This document shows positions 1 through 6,367 of a stretch of DNA of 11,907 bases, in pieces. Below the pieces are notes generated by a model that had not been told where the DNA came from, did no database searches, and saw nothing but the letters and a program-made list of their open reading frames with translations. A program made the translations under genes and the position numbers. Every line of letters begins with the position of its first letter. Position 1 is the first letter of the stretch. Origin of the DNA: Propionibacteriaceae bacterium (lineage in GTDB: Bacteria > Actinomycetota > Actinomycetes > Propionibacteriales > Propionibacteriaceae); the NCBI GenBank assembly GCA_030538175.1, contig JAUNUL010000059.1, positions 1 to 11,907 of the forward strand. The letters are read 5' to 3'.

Positions 1-844
1 CGGTGTCACGTTCAAATCCCACCTCAACGGGTCGCTGCACCGCTTCACTCCCGAGGTGTCGATGCAGGTGCAGCACCAGCTCGGTGCGGACATCATGTTC
101 GCCTTCGACGAGCTGACAACGCTGATGAACACCCGGGACTACCAAGTCCAGTCATTGGAGCGGACCCGGCTTTGGGCCGAACGCTGCCTCGTCGAACACG
201 GCAGGCTCACCGTTGAGCGGGTGGGCAAGCCCTATCAGGCGCTGTTCGGAGTGCTGCAGGGCGCGCAATACGAGGATCTGCGTCGCAAGGCCGCGCGCGA
301 TCTGGGTTCGATGGAGATGACCAGTCCGGACGGCGAGCGCTGGGGATTCGACGGTTTCGGCATCGGCGGTGCGTTGGAGAAAGAGAACCTGGGGCGGATC
401 GTCCGCTGGGTCACCGAGGAACTGCCCGAGGACCGACCGCGCCACCTGCTCGGCATCTCCGAACCCGATGATCTCTTCGCGGCGATCGAGGCGGGCGCGG
501 ACACGTTCGACTGCGTGCAGCCGTCCCGGGTGGCCCGCAACGCGGCCCTCTACACGGCGGATGGACGCTTCAACGTCGACACCGCCCGCAACCGACGCAA
601 CTTCGGCCCCATCGATGAGGAGTGCGACTGCTACACGTGCGCGCACTACAGCCGGGCGTACCTCCATCACCTGTTCAAAGCCAAGGAACTCACGGTCTTC
701 ACGCTGGCGACCATCCACAATGAACGGTTCACCGTCCGTCTCGTCGATGCGATCCGTGACGCGATGGATGCGGGGGAGTTCGAGGCGTACCGGACCGAGT
801 TTCTGGGCCGATTCTATGGCGGCCCGGTGCCCGGCCGGGCCTGA
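1..844 (+). CDS. tgt: Queuine/preQ1 tRNA-ribosyltransferase, 5'-truncated by the window edge
   Basis: This enzyme swaps guanine-34 of GUN-anticodon tRNAs (Asp, Asn, His, Tyr) for a 7-deazaguanine base in queuosine formation. The frame is open from base 2 and encodes 280 visible residues. The family is usually near 380-430 residues, so roughly the first quarter lies outside the window. Visible signatures are GVTFKSHL at the edge, the base-recognition stretch IMFAFDE, GVLQGAQYEDLR, the Gly-rich FDGFGIGG, and DTFDCVQPSRVARN, which carries the nucleophilic Asp of the family. The zinc-binding CDCYTC (nt 623-640) is followed by a downstream His in YLHHLFKAKE. The GTG at 56 is an internal Val codon, since family homology continues upstream of it. 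The convergent neighbour is a queuosine-precursor transporter, which supports a salvage role. Confidence 0.95.
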   Translation, partial: GVTFKSHLNGSLHRFTPEVSMQVQHQLGADIMFAFDELTTLMNTRDYQVQSLERTRLWAERCLVEHGRLTVERVGKPYQALFGVLQGAQYEDLRRKAARDLGSMEMTSPDGERWGFDGFGIGGALEKENLGRIVRWVTEELPEDRPRHLLGISEPDDLFAAIEAGADTFDCVQPSRVARNAALYTADGRFNVDTARNRRNFGPIDEECDCYTCAHYSRAYLHHLFKAKELTVFTLATIHNERFTVRLVDAIRDAMDAGEFEAYRTEFLGRFYGGPVPGRA

Positions 845-849
845 TCGAT

Positions 850-874
850 GCCCAAGTCCGCGACCGACGTGGGC
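850..874. terminator. Hairpin between convergent tgt and yhhQ-like genes
   Basis: Arms 850-858 (GCCCAAGTC) and 866-874 (GACGTGGGC) form a 9-bp stem with one A/G mismatch around a 7-nt loop. It starts 6 nt after the tgt stop and lies 10 nt beyond the stop of the opposing gene, so it could end transcription from both sides. There is no T-tract, which is common for actinobacterial hairpin terminators. Function is inferred from position and shape only. Confidence 0.45.
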
Positions 875-883
875 GCTCGGGCC

Positions 884-1579
884 TCAGCCGACCAGCGCGG
901 CCTGATAGCTCGGTTCCAGCCGCTTGATGCGGTTGATGATCAACGCGGTGAGCGGCATGAGGGCGTACTGCAACAGGGTCTTGTAGAGGAAGCCGAAGAA
1001 CGTGTAGTTCGCCCACTGGCCCACGCTGGTGATCCCGATCGCGGTAGCGGCGACGGTGCAGAACACGATCGTGTCGACCAGTTCGCCTAGTCCGGTCGAG
1101 CTGATCATGCGGGCGAACAGGCCACGCTCCTGATGTCTCTTCTTCATCAGCGACATGACCAGCGTGTTGAGGTTCTGGCCAGCTAGGAAGCCGAGCACGC
1201 TCGCGAGGACGATCTGCCACACCGGTCCGAGCGCGACTTCGAGTGCCTGCTGTTTTGCGATGCCGTAGTCATCATCGAAACCCGGCAGGACAATGATGAT
1301 GGCGTAGGTTGCGACGGCCAGGACGCTGGCGGCGAAGCCGGTGAAGATCGCCCGCCGGGCGGCTTTGGCCCCATAGATCTCGGTGATGATGTCGCCGCAG
1401 ATGTACGCCAGCGGGAACAGGAAGAAGCCACCGTCGGTGATGATCGGGCCGAAGACGACACCCTTCGACCCGCCGATATTCGACAGCACGACGACCACGG
1501 CCATGAGGGCGAGGAGGACGGCGTAGTTGCCGGAGCCGACCGAGGCGTACGCGACTGGAGGAAGGGGAGGCCTTTTCAC
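884..1579 (-). CDS. Queuosine precursor transporter, YhhQ/COG1738 (DUF165) family
   Basis: This is a 231-residue integral membrane protein with about six hydrophobic segments (around residues 20-35, 45-65, 78-99, 118-138, 165-185 and 198-218). It carries the family signatures FPLAYICGDIITEIYG (55-70) and SSTGLGELVDT (160-170). E. coli YhhQ of this family is linked to uptake of preQ0/preQ1, and the adjacent tgt makes the same role likely here; the exact substrate is inferred. The start is GTG at 1577-1579. No Shine-Dalgarno is visible, but a TACACT -10-like box lies 7 nt upstream, fitting a leaderless mRNA. Tyrosine codons are mostly TAC (8 of 10), unlike the phoH-argG genes. Confidence 0.88.
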   Translation of the reverse strand: MKRPPLPPVAYASVGSGNYAVLLALMAVVVVLSNIGGSKGVVFGPIITDGGFFLFPLAYICGDIITEIYGAKAARRAIFTGFAASVLAVATYAIIIVLPGFDDDYGIAKQQALEVALGPVWQIVLASVLGFLAGQNLNTLVMSLMKKRHQERGLFARMISSTGLGELVDTIVFCTVAATAIGITSVGQWANYTFFGFLYKTLLQYALMPLTALIINRIKRLEPSYQAALVG

Positions 1580-1592
1580 GTGCGAGAGTGTA
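1580..1592 (-). promoter_or_regulatory. Putative leaderless promoter -10 of the yhhQ-like gene
   Basis: On the minus strand TACACT (plus 1587-1592) matches the actinobacterial TAnnnT -10 pattern and is followed by 7 nt and then the GTG start, so transcription would begin at or next to the start codon. No convincing -35 is seen 16-18 nt upstream. The lack of a Shine-Dalgarno before the GTG agrees with leaderless initiation. Confidence 0.45.
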
Positions 1593-1704
1593 GGCGTGAC
1601 CCGGGAGCCATCCTGCCGGTTTGGACGTCCCCAATAGCCTGGGATTCTCGACTCATCCCGGTTTCCCGGAATCCCCAGTTCCCGATAACCCCCGAAAGGT
1701 TGAC

Positions 1705-2853
1705 ATGGGCTTCGAAGCCATCATCATTCCCCTGGTTCTTATCGTGGTCGTGGGCATCCTGCTCTTCGGTGGGCTGCGCACCAGCATCTTTTTCCAGGTG
1801 AAGACCCAGGAGAACGTGATCGTCGAGCGGTTCAGCAAGTTCCGCAAGGTTGCGGGTCCGGGTCTGAACACCAAAATGCCGTTCGTCGACAGCATCACCA
1901 AGCCGATCTCGCTGCGGGTCAAGCAGCTCGAGGTCAACATCGAAACCAAGACCAAGGACAACGTGTTCGTGACCATCCCGGTCGCGGTGCAATACGTGGT
2001 CGACGAGCACGCCGTGGTGGATGCGTACTATCGCCTCTCCGACCCCGAGGAGCAGATCCGGTCCTATGTCTTCGACACCGTCCGCTCGGCGCTGTCGACG
2101 CTGACGCTGGACACCGCGTTCGAGTCCAAGGACGACATCGCGACCACCGTGGAGGAGCGGCTGTCGCGGTCGATGGCCGAATACGGCTTCCGCATCGTCA
2201 ACACCCTGGTCACCGATATCTCTCCGGATCCCCGGGTGCGTGACTCGATGAACTCGATCAACGCCGCCCAGCGCGAGCGCGACGCTGCCCAGTCGCTGGC
2301 GGAAGCCGACAAGATCAAGCGCGTCACGCAGGCGCAGGCCGAGGCGGAGGCCCGACGCCTGCAGGGTGAGGGCGTGGCTGCGCAGCGCAAGGCGATCGCG
2401 ATGGGCATCGCTGAGCAGTACGAGATGTTGCGCGCTGCCGGCATCGAAGCAACCGCCGAGCACCTGCTGTTGATGACGCAGTATTTCGACACCCTCCAGG
2501 ACATCGCCCGCAACGGCCGCTCGAACGTCCTGATGCTGCCGAACAACCCGGGGGCGCTGGGCGACATCTCCCGTGAGGTCCAGAGTGCGCTGCTGACCGG
2601 TCAGGAGGCCGACCGCGCCCGCACCGCCGGTGAGCAGGAGGACGCCGACGAGGCCAACCGCGCCCGCCGGGCCGCTGAACAGGCCCGGGCCGATGAGCGT
2701 CGCCGGACTGATGAGCTGGCTGCCGCAGACGCCCGTCGCCGACACGAGTTGGAGAGCCGTCAGGCTGGGTTGAGCGACGCCGCCCAGCGTGCTGCCGGGC
2801 ACCTGCCCCAGGGCGTACGCGACGAACTCACCCGACGCTTCCAGCGCGACTGA
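1705..2853 (+). CDS. SPFH/band-7 (stomatin/HIR-like) membrane-anchored protein
   Basis: The 382-residue protein has an N-terminal membrane anchor (residues about 4-22, Ile/Val/Leu-rich) and then an SPFH/band-7 domain (about 30-215) with the typical GPGLNTKMPFVD segment. An Ala/Glu/Arg-rich coiled coil follows (about 185-240). A strongly charged tail (about 305-382, many Arg, Asp, Glu and Ala) is probably helical. SPFH proteins oligomerise at membranes and scaffold proteases or microdomains; the partner here is unknown. The ATG at 1705 was chosen because GAAAGG (1694-1699) precedes it by 5 nt and the anchor begins at once. The frame extends upstream to a TTG at 1621, but those residues look unlike protein of this family. 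No nfeD-type partner gene is adjacent. Confidence 0.88.
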   Translation: MGFEAIIIPLVLIVVVGILLFGGLRTSIFFQVKTQENVIVERFSKFRKVAGPGLNTKMPFVDSITKPISLRVKQLEVNIETKTKDNVFVTIPVAVQYVVDEHAVVDAYYRLSDPEEQIRSYVFDTVRSALSTLTLDTAFESKDDIATTVEERLSRSMAEYGFRIVNTLVTDISPDPRVRDSMNSINAAQRERDAAQSLAEADKIKRVTQAQAEAEARRLQGEGVAAQRKAIAMGIAEQYEMLRAAGIEATAEHLLLMTQYFDTLQDIARNGRSNVLMLPNNPGALGDISREVQSALLTGQEADRARTAGEQEDADEANRARRAAEQARADERRRTDELAAADARRRHELESRQAGLSDAAQRAAGHLPQGVRDELTRRFQRD

Positions 2854-2858
2854 GTCGT

Positions 2859-2877
2859 TGGCCGGCCTGGCCGGTCA
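2859..2877. terminator. Strong GC hairpin after the SPFH gene
   Basis: Arms TGGCCGGC (2859-2866) and GCCGGTCA (2870-2877) pair over 8 bp, one of them G-U in RNA, with a 3-nt loop. It begins 6 nt after the SPFH stop. A second small perfect hairpin (GACGC/GCGTC, 2895-2907) lies just before the end of the opposing gene at 2916. Together they could insulate the convergent pair. There is no T-run. Confidence 0.5.
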
Positions 2878-2915
2878 GAGCCTGGACTGAAGCTGACGCT
2901 CCGCGTCCTGAGAGG

Positions 2916-4010
2916 TCAATCCTCCTTGGGATAGCGGAGCGTCATTTCTTCCAGGACGTCCATTTCGCCGTGTTGGACCGGTGGTGACCACAACGTCACG
3001 CAATAGTCCCGGGCCAACGAATCCACGACCCAGGACAGTTCGTGGCGGCTCAGCTCTGTGGTATCCAGCCCGCCGGGTCCGCGTTCGAGCCCGATGAGCG
3101 CGGACGCGAGGGACGCGACGGCATGGGGCGATCCGGCGGTTGCCGCCAACTCGCGGACCGTTGACGGGCGTTCTGTGCGGAAATGCTCGAAGAGATAAAG
3201 CGCCCCCGCCAGCACCGAAGAGGGTGAGTCATCGCGGGAGAGCGCGGCCAGGATGGCCGGTGACCAGTGCCCGGTCGTGAGGGCCGGGCTCAGGGCATCC
3301 TCCATTGGGCTGGCCGGCAGGTCGCCGAAGAACCAGTCGATGGTGGCCAGTGGATCGATCCGGGCGAACGGGCCGGACCGAAAGACCTCCGTCAGGTGAC
3401 TGCCGACGAGGATCCCTAGGAGCGCCGCCGCTGTCCAGGCCTCGGGGTGACCGTGGGTGAGCCCTGTCGCGGATGCGCACCAACCCGACACGACATCGGG
3501 ACCGGCGACGATGGCGGACGCAGCGACCGGGAGCGTCCGGAACAGCATCGATGAGGTGCGGAAGTCACTGCGCGAAAGCGTGCGCCGAGCCATCAGGTCG
3601 GCTTGTGCGCTGTCTTCGGCGAGCGTCGGGCCCCGATCGATCCCCAATGCGGGCACATGAGCCAGCCATCCTTGCGCCTTTGTGCAGCCCGGCCAGCCCC
3701 GGGTGACCGCTCCCCAGTGCTGCAGGCCCCGGCGAATGTGCGGTGTGGGGGGCGGGGGCTGGGCATCGTGCCCCGGCGTGAGTCCCGGGTCCCGGGCACG
3801 TGTGTGTAGGCGGTGCCGGATGAGGGCGTCCACTGTCCAGCAGAGCTGGGGGATGACCGGTCCCGAATGGACCACCGCACTGCCGGGATTGCGCACATCG
3901 CCCAGCAGCGCACCCAGCAACATCCCTCGGAAGCTGTTGGTGAAAGCCTCCGGGAAGCCGGTCGGGGGAGCGGTGTCCTGGCCCCGTGATCGATGGTCGC
4001 TGTGCACCAT
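2916..4010 (-). CDS. ADP-ribosylglycohydrolase-fold protein with degenerate metal sites (probable pseudoenzyme)
   Basis: The 364-residue protein resembles the DraG/ARH family in order and spacing. It has an N-terminal FRGMLLGALLGD (27-38, family G-LLG-A-GD), a central MLFRTLPVAAS (155-165), THGHPEA (185-191, family TTHgdPeA), and a C-terminal VLAGALYLF (266-274) with ASLASALIG (299-307). Active ARH enzymes carry a TDDT motif and a C-terminal DxDT motif that bind two Mg ions. Here the aligned places read GPVIPQ (50-55) and TAGSPHA (291-297), with no acidic residues. It may therefore bind ADP-ribose-like ligands or act as a scaffold without hydrolysis; this is inference. The ATG at 4010 lacks a Shine-Dalgarno but has TAGGTT 6 nt upstream. 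The stretch at residues 73-110 is rich in Pro, Gly and Arg and has no evident family match. Confidence 0.68.
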   Translation of the reverse strand: MVHSDHRSRGQDTAPPTGFPEAFTNSFRGMLLGALLGDVRNPGSAVVHSGPVIPQLCWTVDALIRHRLHTRARDPGLTPGHDAQPPPPTPHIRRGLQHWGAVTRGWPGCTKAQGWLAHVPALGIDRGPTLAEDSAQADLMARRTLSRSDFRTSSMLFRTLPVAASAIVAGPDVVSGWCASATGLTHGHPEAWTAAALLGILVGSHLTEVFRSGPFARIDPLATIDWFFGDLPASPMEDALSPALTTGHWSPAILAALSRDDSPSSVLAGALYLFEHFRTERPSTVRELAATAGSPHAVASLASALIGLERGPGGLDTTELSRHELSWVVDSLARDYCVTLWSPPVQHGEMDVLEEMTLRYPKED

Positions 4011-4022
4011 GCGGCCAACCTA
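4011..4022 (-). promoter_or_regulatory. Putative leaderless promoter -10 of the ARH-like gene
   Basis: On the minus strand TAGGTT (plus 4017-4022) fits TAnnnT and is followed by 6 nt and then the ATG, placing the transcript start at the start codon. The -35 at a 17-nt spacing would be CGGTTT, a poor match. The box is nearly identical to the TAGGCT boxes before argG and the SRPBCC gene. Confidence 0.42.
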
Positions 4023-4137
4023 GTTCAGGGATTCCGGACAAACCGGGGATTCAACAAACCTCCAATGCGGCATAGACCACAGCCGCAACCGCTGAGTCCC
4101 GGATGACCTATTCCAGCGGCAGTGGCAACATGGGTTC

Positions 4138-4608
4138 ATGAGCACCGACAACGACCAGTTCATCGACGAAATGGTCCCGGATGGGTCCGAGCAGCTCGAC
4201 CAGCTCGAGTCTGATCGCTCCTTGATCGATCGCGGGGTCCCCGATCCGTTGGATGAGGGCTATATCCCGCCGGACGATTGGTCGGTCGCTGAGGGGTTCG
4301 GCAATACGGCGGCCGAAATGCGTCAGGGGGAAACCCTCGAGATGCGGATCAAACAGGAAATCCCGGAGACGGATCCGCGGGCGGCCGAGGACACTGAGCG
4401 GGGCGACGAGGAAATCTTGGACGACCGGGAGGTTGGCCGCCTCCGTGCGGGTCGCCTGATCGATGCCAACCAGGGCTATCCGGGTGAGGACCGGGAGTCC
4501 CAGTTGATCGGGAGCGACGTCGGCATCGATGGTGCCGCAGCCAGCGCTGAGGAAGCGGCCATGCACATCATCGATGAGTCCGACATCGACCGCGAGACCG
4601 AGGACTGA
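4138..4608 (+). CDS. DUF5709 family protein
   Basis: This 156-residue soluble protein is very acidic, rich in Asp and Glu. It matches the DUF5709 pattern: SLIDRGVPDPLDEGYIPPDDW (28-48) and GETLEMRIKQEIPE (64-77), then a C-terminal part with GRLRAGRLID (99-108) and AEEAAMHIIDESD (136-148), where the family has a conserved Ala-rich AMH segment. The family is known mainly from actinobacteria and has no established function. No signal peptide or membrane segment is seen. It is transcribed divergently from the ARH-like gene over a 127-bp gap. The ATG at 4138 has only a weak Shine-Dalgarno, and an out-of-frame three-codon ORF (4130-4141) ends in ATGA overlap with it. Confidence 0.8.
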   Translation: MSTDNDQFIDEMVPDGSEQLDQLESDRSLIDRGVPDPLDEGYIPPDDWSVAEGFGNTAAEMRQGETLEMRIKQEIPETDPRAAEDTERGDEEILDDREVGRLRAGRLIDANQGYPGEDRESQLIGSDVGIDGAAASAEEAAMHIIDESDIDRETED

Positions 4609-4849
4609 CTGACTCTGGCGGGCCGCCACGCTTCTGCGCAGCTGGCCCAGCTCGTGCCCTGCTGTCATCAGACCGACGGATGGCGTGTCTGCCCCGGGAC
4701 TGTGTGTCGCCCGCACTTCGCGGGTGCCCGGCGTAGGCGGCCCGGAACGCTGTCCGGGGAGAAACCCGCCTGCCGGTGTCGGTGGCGGTCATTAGACTGA
4801 GCTCACACGTGAGTGACGTGGCGTCCGACAGGGGCCACGCCGTCGACAT
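4609..4849 (+). promoter_or_regulatory. Upstream region of the phoH cluster with candidate -10
   Basis: This 241-bp non-coding gap precedes the phoH-ybeY-CBS-era cluster. After the two hairpins described under the DUF5709 terminator, TAGACT at 4793-4798 fits TAnnnT. The hexamer 17 nt upstream is CTGCCG, a weak -35. Just downstream lies an inverted repeat CACGT-N5-ACGTG (4806-4820), near the predicted transcript start, and then a GC-rich pairing GGCGT/ACGCC (4820-4841) in the presumed 5' leader before the GGAGG at 4858. Promoter and operator roles are suggestions from position only. Confidence 0.35.
4616..4628 (+). terminator. Short GC hairpin after the DUF5709 gene
   Basis: TGGCG (4616-4620) pairs perfectly with CGCCA (4624-4628) around a 3-nt loop, 7 nt after the DUF5709 stop. 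A second hairpin follows at 4708-4726 (CGCCCGC / GCGGGTG, 7 bp with one G-U, 5-nt loop). Neither has a T-tract, so terminator function is tentative. Confidence 0.35.
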
Positions 4850-5911
4850 TTGAGCTTGGAGGCCCCCATCAGACCGCAACAAGTGGACTCGCCAGCACGG
4901 GCCGGTGAGTCGGGTTCGCGCCAGATCACGATCCCGGCGAGCATCGATATGGTCAACATCCTTGGTCCTGCGGATAGCTTCCTGCGCATTCTGGAGAAAG
5001 AGCTCGACGCGGACGTCCATGTTCGCGGCAACCAGATCACCGTGACCGGGGACCCGGACGAGCTGGCGCTGGCGAGCGAAACCCTGACCGAAATGGTCAC
5101 CGTGATCCGCACCGGCCAGGGCCTCACCGGCGATGCCGTCGAGCGGATCATTGCGATGATGCGGGCCCACACCGACGAGCGGCCGGCCGAGGTGCTCACC
5201 GCCAATATCCTGTCGAGTCGCGGCAAGACCATTCGGCCAAAGACCCTCAACCAGAAGCGCTATGTCGATGCCATCGACGCGCACACGGTGGTGTTCGGAG
5301 TGGGGCCGGCCGGCACCGGCAAGACCTATCTCGCCATGGCCAAAGCGGTCCAGGCCCTGCAGAACAAGGACATCAACCGGATCATCCTGACCCGGCCGGC
5401 GGTCGAGGCCGGGGAGCGCTTGGGGTTTTTGCCCGGCACCCTCAGCGACAAGATCGATCCCTATCTGCGGCCGCTCTATGACGCACTCCACGACATGATG
5501 GACCCCGACGCCATCCCGCGGTTGCTGACCGCGGGCACGATCGAGGTCGCACCGCTGGCGTACATGCGAGGACGCACGCTGAACGACGCGTTCATCATCC
5601 TGGACGAGGCGCAGAACACGTCCATGGAACAGATGAAGATGTTCCTCACCCGGCTGGGGTTCAACTCGCGCATGGTCGTCACCGGTGACATCACGCAGGT
5701 CGATCTGCCCGGGGGGCAGAAGAGTGGGCTTCGGGAGGTTCGCCACATCCTCGATGGTGTTGATGACATCGCGTTCTGCACCCTGACCAATCACGACGTG
5801 GTGCGGCACAAGTTGGTGGGCCGGATCGTGGCCGCCTATGACCGCTATGAGTCCATTCTCGAGCCGCGCCAGGGGCGCCGGGTCCATGAACCTCGACAGG
5901 AGCGTCGATGA
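4850..5911 (+). CDS. phoH: PhoH family ATPase
   Basis: PhoH-like proteins are predicted cytosolic ATPases linked to RNA metabolism; the family lies next to ybeY in very many genomes. The N-terminal KH-like part (about 25-95) includes [19 protein letters not shown]. The P-loop domain has Walker A GPAGTGKT (152-159), [11 protein letters not shown] (186-196), Walker B FIILDEAQ (248-255) and [14 protein letters not shown] (276-289), closely like mycobacterial PhoH1. The C-terminal tail is Arg-rich. The start is uncertain: TTG 4850 and GTG 4883 have no suitably spaced Shine-Dalgarno, whereas GGAGG at 4858-4862 is 5 nt before an in-frame ATC at 4868. The stop overlaps the ybeY start as ATGA, implying coupled translation. 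Tyr codons are 6 TAT to 1 TAC. Confidence 0.95.
   Translation: MSLEAPIRPQQVDSPARAGESGSRQITIPASIDMVNILGPADSFLRILEKELDADVHVRGNQITVTGDPDELALASETLTEMVTVIRTGQGLTGDAVERIIAMMRAHTDERPAEVLTANILSSRGKTIRPKTLNQKRYVDAIDAHTVVFGVGPAGTGKTYLAMAKAVQALQNKDINRIILTRPAVEAGERLGFLPGTLSDKIDPYLRPLYDALHDMMDPDAIPRLLTAGTIEVAPLAYMRGRTLNDAFIILDEAQNTSMEQMKMFLTRLGFNSRMVVTGDITQVDLPGGQKSGLREVRHILDGVDDIAFCTLTNHDVVRHKLVGRIVAAYDRYESILEPRQGRRVHEPRQERR
4858..4862 (+). promoter_or_regulatory. Shine-Dalgarno GGAGG spaced for an ATC codon in phoH
   Basis: GGAGG is followed by CCCCC and then in-frame ATC (4868-4870), an ideal spacing for initiation there. The in-frame TTG codons (4850, 4856) lie before or overlap it, and the GTG (4883) is 20 nt after it. 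ATC-start PhoH would place 19 residues ahead of the conserved ITIPAS, similar to the N-terminal lengths of related PhoH proteins. Confidence 0.4.
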
Positions 5912-6366
5912 GCGTCGATCTGAACAATGAGTCCGGCATCGAGGTGGATGAGACCGGGTTGATCCGGCTGGCCACATTCGTCCTGGACGAGCTGCGGATC
6001 CACCCGCAGGCAGAGCTGTCGCTGCTCTTCGTTGACGAGCCCACCATGAGCGCCTATCACGAGAAATTCATGGGTGAACCGGGGCCGACCGATGTCCTGT
6101 CGTTCCCCATGGACGAGTTGCGGCCACCCAGCGATGACGAGGAACCGCCGCTCGGCCTGCTGGGTGATGTCGTGCTGTGTCCGACGGTCACCGCCGCCCA
6201 GGCGATCGAGCACGGCCGCAGCCCCGATGCGGAGGCGGAATATCTCCTGGTCCACGGCATGCTGCACCTGCTCGGATTCGACCACGGCACGCCTGCGGAA
6301 AAGGCCGAGATGTTCGGTCTGAAGGACCGTTTGCTTGCGGCCTGGGCGGACAGCCAAGGCGTGTGA
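5908..6366 (+). CDS. ybeY: Endoribonuclease/rRNA maturation factor YbeY
   Basis: YbeY is a metal-dependent single-strand endoribonuclease needed for 16S rRNA 3' maturation and ribosome quality control. The 152-residue protein has the conserved PGPTDVLSFPMDE (58-70) and GDVVLCP (86-92). The metal site is HGMLHLLGFDH, with His116, His120 and His126 in the H-x3-H-x5-H pattern. The length is typical. The ATG at 5908 overlaps the phoH stop by ATGA and has AGGAG about 6 nt upstream inside phoH. It is followed 1 nt after its stop by the CBS transporter gene, so the three are almost certainly one operon. Confidence 0.95.
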   Translation: MSVDLNNESGIEVDETGLIRLATFVLDELRIHPQAELSLLFVDEPTMSAYHEKFMGEPGPTDVLSFPMDELRPPSDDEEPPLGLLGDVVLCPTVTAAQAIEHGRSPDAEAEYLLVHGMLHLLGFDHGTPAEKAEMFGLKDRLLAAWADSQGV

Positions 6367-6367
6367 C

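Noticed and set aside
1621..1704. Upstream TTG extension of the SPFH protein, and TTGGAC at 1621-1626 as a -35 box
   Set aside because: ATG 1705 has a well-spaced Shine-Dalgarno and starts with the membrane anchor. No TAnnnT box lies 16-18 nt after TTGGAC.
1576..2802. 408-codon minus-strand open frame opposite the SPFH gene
   Set aside because: Composition is that of an antisense shadow (Arg/His/Asp/Leu/Val rich), and the SPFH frame has clear domain motifs.
4130..4141. Three-codon ORF (ATG GGT TCA TGA) overlapping the DUF5709 start by ATGA
   Set aside because: Such mini-ORFs arise often by chance and no ribosome site precedes it; noted as a possible reinitiation element only.
4568..5977. 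469-codon minus-strand open frame opposite phoH
   Set aside because: Antisense shadow of the well-supported phoH frame.
6335..6367. ATG 6335 as start of the CBS transporter
   Set aside because: It would overlap ybeY by 32 nt and add 11 non-hydrophobic residues; GTG 6368 right after the ybeY stop gives a normal membrane N-terminus.
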